Below are positions 44,016-46,164 of a DNA stretch of 46,164 bases, in pieces (positions within the stretch are counted from its first letter, which is position 1; every line of letters starts with the position of its first letter). The notes under the pieces were generated by a model, which made no database searches, was not told the DNA's origin, and worked only from the letters and a program-made list of their open reading frames with translations. Both the position numbers and the translations under genes were made by a program. This stretch comes from an uncultured Saprospiraceae bacterium (lineage in GTDB: Bacteria; Bacteroidota; Bacteroidia; Chitinophagales; Saprospiraceae), in NCBI GenBank assembly GCA_937926205.1, contig CALEYL010000023.1, positions 1 through 46,164 of the forward strand, in the 5' to 3' direction.

Positions 44016-44879
44016 ATGGCGCAATCACAATACAAAGTATTATGTCTGATTTTCTCCTTACCGGTAATTTTTTTTTCGTCCAATTGTTTTGCTCAAAAAA
44101 TCAAAGCCGTCGGAACAGGTCAGACTACCGGGCATGTTGCCACGCTGTTTGTTACCAATAACAGCAAGGAATTGCTTGTCCTGAAGTTAGGGCCCTTCCT
44201 GATACCATCAACTAAAAAATTTCAGGGCTACGGCGTCCCGGATATTTACCAACTGAATATCTCTCCTGACAGCACCTTAAAAATCCCATTACGCGGTTTT
44301 TGTACAAACCCATTTATTCCACCCACGGGAGCCGGTGAAGACCTACCGCCTTTTTCACAATGGGTAAAAACGAGCGACCTGCCTTCTTTGACACCGGAAA
44401 TGGTTTTGACTCCCCAAAATGGGTTTTTCCGGAACGCGCAAGGAACGCAATCCGGAACTTTCATCTCCACTTATCCCGGAACGGATACACCATTTCATTA
44501 CACCATAGATATAGATAAACACCCCGAATCGGCTGCAACTTTTATAATCGATCTCATTCATGCCGTGGAGAGCACCTATGAAAGATTAGAAATTGAAGGC
44601 CAAATTTCAACCCCTTATGCTCAGGATCCTCTGCGACAGAAGGAGGCAGTAATACAACAGGTAATCTGGTATGTACTTGGCATCTTGACTGGGAACGATT
44701 ACGATCGGGAGGATTTTGCAGAGAATGTAATCCGCCAGTACGAAACTGATACCCAGACAAATTTAGATACGGCGGCTCCTGAAATTCGGGAGCAACTCGA
44801 TGAAGGCATTAACAACTTCTGGGATACATTTACGCTGGTTGGGGTAGAGGCTAAAGTTTTGAAAACAAAATCGGAATAA
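44016..44879 (+). CDS. Hypothetical exported protein
   Basis: 287 aa. The hydrophobic N terminus (VLCLIFSLPVIFFSSNCFAQ) is a Sec signal ending in FAQ. The first half is beta-rich with an Asn/Ser/Lys-rich binding-like face (HVATLFVTNNSKELLVLKLG) and a GFCTNPFIPPTGAGEDLPPF segment. The second half is helical with conserved-looking acidic residues (DLIHAVESTYERLEIEGQI, ENVIRQYETDTQTNLD). I do not recognise the family, and there are no catalytic motifs that I can name. It lies between the PorP/SprF gene and the HYR-repeat gene on the same strand. Confidence 0.75.
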   Translation: MAQSQYKVLCLIFSLPVIFFSSNCFAQKIKAVGTGQTTGHVATLFVTNNSKELLVLKLGPFLIPSTKKFQGYGVPDIYQLNISPDSTLKIPLRGFCTNPFIPPTGAGEDLPPFSQWVKTSDLPSLTPEMVLTPQNGFFRNAQGTQSGTFISTYPGTDTPFHYTIDIDKHPESAATFIIDLIHAVESTYERLEIEGQISTPYAQDPLRQKEAVIQQVIWYVLGILTGNDYDREDFAENVIRQYETDTQTNLDTAAPEIREQLDEGINNFWDTFTLVGVEAKVLKTKSE

Positions 44880-44942
44880 CTGGAAAAAACGGGCTGTGCT
44901 ACCCGACTAAACTCCTTTTTTGTAACCCAAAACCCGATTGCT

Positions 44943-46164
44943 ATGCAAATAAAAACAATCATTATTTGGCTGGTTTTTTTACTGATTCCTTTTTCAGGAT
45001 TTGCTCAACGCGGAACCATTAACTGGAATAAAATTGAATTGACCGGAAGTCGCTTCAAAAGCAATCTTATTGTTCTTGTAGATAAACAACCAGAGTGGCC
45101 TTATTATGTTGCAGGCGGTGTTGCGGGTGGTATTGGAATCTATTTTATTGTTCGGGATGATCATGAGGGAAACACCCCTTTGTTAAACGTCAACGATGAC
45201 GTATTAAATGTCTTTTGCGGGAGTTCTGGTACTGTCAATGTATTGGGAAACGACGTGGGTGAAGGGATGCAGGTAACCGGGTTTACTCAACCTGTCGGAG
45301 CAACTGCCATGCTCGCAAGCGGGGGAAATATTATTATCACTAATATTGGAAGCGCTTCTTTCTCATTCAGGTATACGGTTACCGACCGGGCGGGTCAAAC
45401 AGCAGAAGGACGTGTAGATGTGGTGGTTGCTTTGCCGCCTTTAACGGCAATTACTGATGCTTTCACCGGGAACTCAGGAATGCCGCTTAGCGGAAATGTT
45501 CTGAATAACGACGTGGGTACCGAACTTACTGTTGTTTCCAATACCACGCCGGCAGGAGGACTCTTAATGCTCACTTCCGACGGACAATTTTTATTTGATC
45601 CGAATCCTGGATTTTGTGGTAATTCATCATTTTCTTATAGTATTTCAGATGTATGTGGGCAAACGGCTTCTGCAACAGTTAATCTGGATTTTGCCGATTT
45701 CGAAACTCCGGCAATAAGTTGCCCTGCAGCAATAACGGTGCCCTGCGGCAGCTCCGCCGATCCATCGGTGACAGGGACCGCCACTGCGACGGACAATTGC
45801 ACACCATCGGGCCAGCTTTCGATTACATTCACGGATCAGACTTCTGAAGGTCAGATTATTCGTACGTGGACGGCGACGGATTTGGCTGGGAATGCGTCTT
45901 CGTGCAACCAAACCATTGTGTACAGCGATGGGATAGCGCCGGTAATAACTTGTCCTGCAGCAATAACGGTGCCCTGCGGCAGCTCCACCGATCCTTCGGT
46001 GACGGGGACAGCCACTGCGACGGACAATTGCACACCATCGGGCCAGCTTTCGATTACGTTTACGGATCAGACTTCTGATGGTCAGATTATTCGTACGTGG
46101 ACGGCGACGGATTTGGCTGGGAATGCGTCTTCATGCAACCAGACGATTACATTCAACGATGCGG
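44943..46164 (+). CDS. HYR-repeat surface protein, 3' truncated by window edge
   Basis: 407 codons are open to the right edge with no stop. A Sec signal (MQIKTIIIWLVFLLIPFSGF, then AQ) is followed by a short hydrophobic stretch near residues 60-75 (VAGGVAGGIGIYFIV). Two Ig/cadherin-like segments come next, each with a VLxNDVG motif (about 90-250). HYR-like repeats start near residue 259 (CPAAITVPCGSS, TDNCTPSGQLSITFTDQTS, RTWTATDLAGNASSCNQTI). Two HYR units are visible, the second cut by the window. Such stalks are common in long surface proteins of Bacteroidota; a T9SS CTD is expected beyond the window but not seen. Confidence 0.85.
   Translation, partial: MQIKTIIIWLVFLLIPFSGFAQRGTINWNKIELTGSRFKSNLIVLVDKQPEWPYYVAGGVAGGIGIYFIVRDDHEGNTPLLNVNDDVLNVFCGSSGTVNVLGNDVGEGMQVTGFTQPVGATAMLASGGNIIITNIGSASFSFRYTVTDRAGQTAEGRVDVVVALPPLTAITDAFTGNSGMPLSGNVLNNDVGTELTVVSNTTPAGGLLMLTSDGQFLFDPNPGFCGNSSFSYSISDVCGQTASATVNLDFADFETPAISCPAAITVPCGSSADPSVTGTATATDNCTPSGQLSITFTDQTSEGQIIRTWTATDLAGNASSCNQTIVYSDGIAPVITCPAAITVPCGSSTDPSVTGTATATDNCTPSGQLSITFTDQTSDGQIIRTWTATDLAGNASSCNQTITFNDA
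45723..46164 (+). repeat. 231-bp HYR-encoding tandem repeats
   Basis: CCTGCAGCAATAACGG starts at 45723 and again at 45954 (231 bp apart, 77 codons), with near-identical sequence through the unit; the second unit is cut by the window end. The high nucleotide identity shows recent duplication. Confidence 0.9.

Overview
The window is chromosomal DNA of a Bacteroidota bacterium, most likely of the Saprospiria group (Lewinella/Haliscomenobacter-like). This rests on several family signatures: type IX secretion (T9SS) C-terminal sorting domains of both kinds, SprB-repeat adhesins, a PorP/SprF outer-membrane protein, a choice-of-anchor-L adhesin, many Sec and lipoprotein signal peptides, TAnnTTTG-like -7 promoter elements, and little use of Shine-Dalgarno sequences. 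The genus is inference only. I saw no rRNA, tRNA, CRISPR array or prophage.

Layout. 1-8250: the 3' end of an AT-hook protein with its terminator, a geranylgeranyl-reductase-family flavoprotein, alaS behind a DUF433/DUF5615 toxin-antitoxin pair, and a four-gene minus-strand operon (DUF3137, TraB/GumN, TMEM220-like, Tat-exported sugar isomerase/epimerase). 8430-14120: a large choice-of-anchor-L adhesin, a protein joining an effector-associated-like domain to an NTF2-like fold, a lactonase-fold lipoprotein and a metallo-beta-lactamase-fold hydrolase. 14120-22800: an accessory surface region with 8-bp-period tandem repeats, two lipoprotein-like genes, and an M23-peptidase/T9SS protein split by a frameshift whose sorting signal carries a G14 tract. 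22800-31840: mainly housekeeping or envelope genes (membrane-anchored subtilase, trxB, steroid-reductase-like membrane enzyme, YyaL/DUF255 thioredoxin-like protein, DUF3298, DinB-like and DUF502 proteins). Two related, inverted MITE-like elements and several strong hairpins lie here. 31985-46164: an exported-protein cluster with a Cys-rich small protein, a papain-like protease, an exported caspase-like protein, an 1874-aa SprB-repeat adhesin, its PorP/SprF partner, an unknown exported protein, and a truncated HYR-repeat protein.

How the genes work together. Most of the accessory content is built for export: Sec signals at N termini, T9SS sorting domains at C termini, and a PorP/SprF protein directly behind the largest type-B-CTD adhesin. 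Three separate sequence features could make this surface layer variable: G14 in a T9SS sorting domain, octamer repeats that include seven units inside the candidate N-terminal coding region of the PorP/SprF gene, and a 912-bp tandem duplication inside the SprB-repeat gene. The proposed phase variation is inference; the tracts are directly visible.

The most interesting candidates are the split M23-T9SS gene with G14, the octamer family with its companion palindrome, and the papain/caspase/SprB/SprF cluster.
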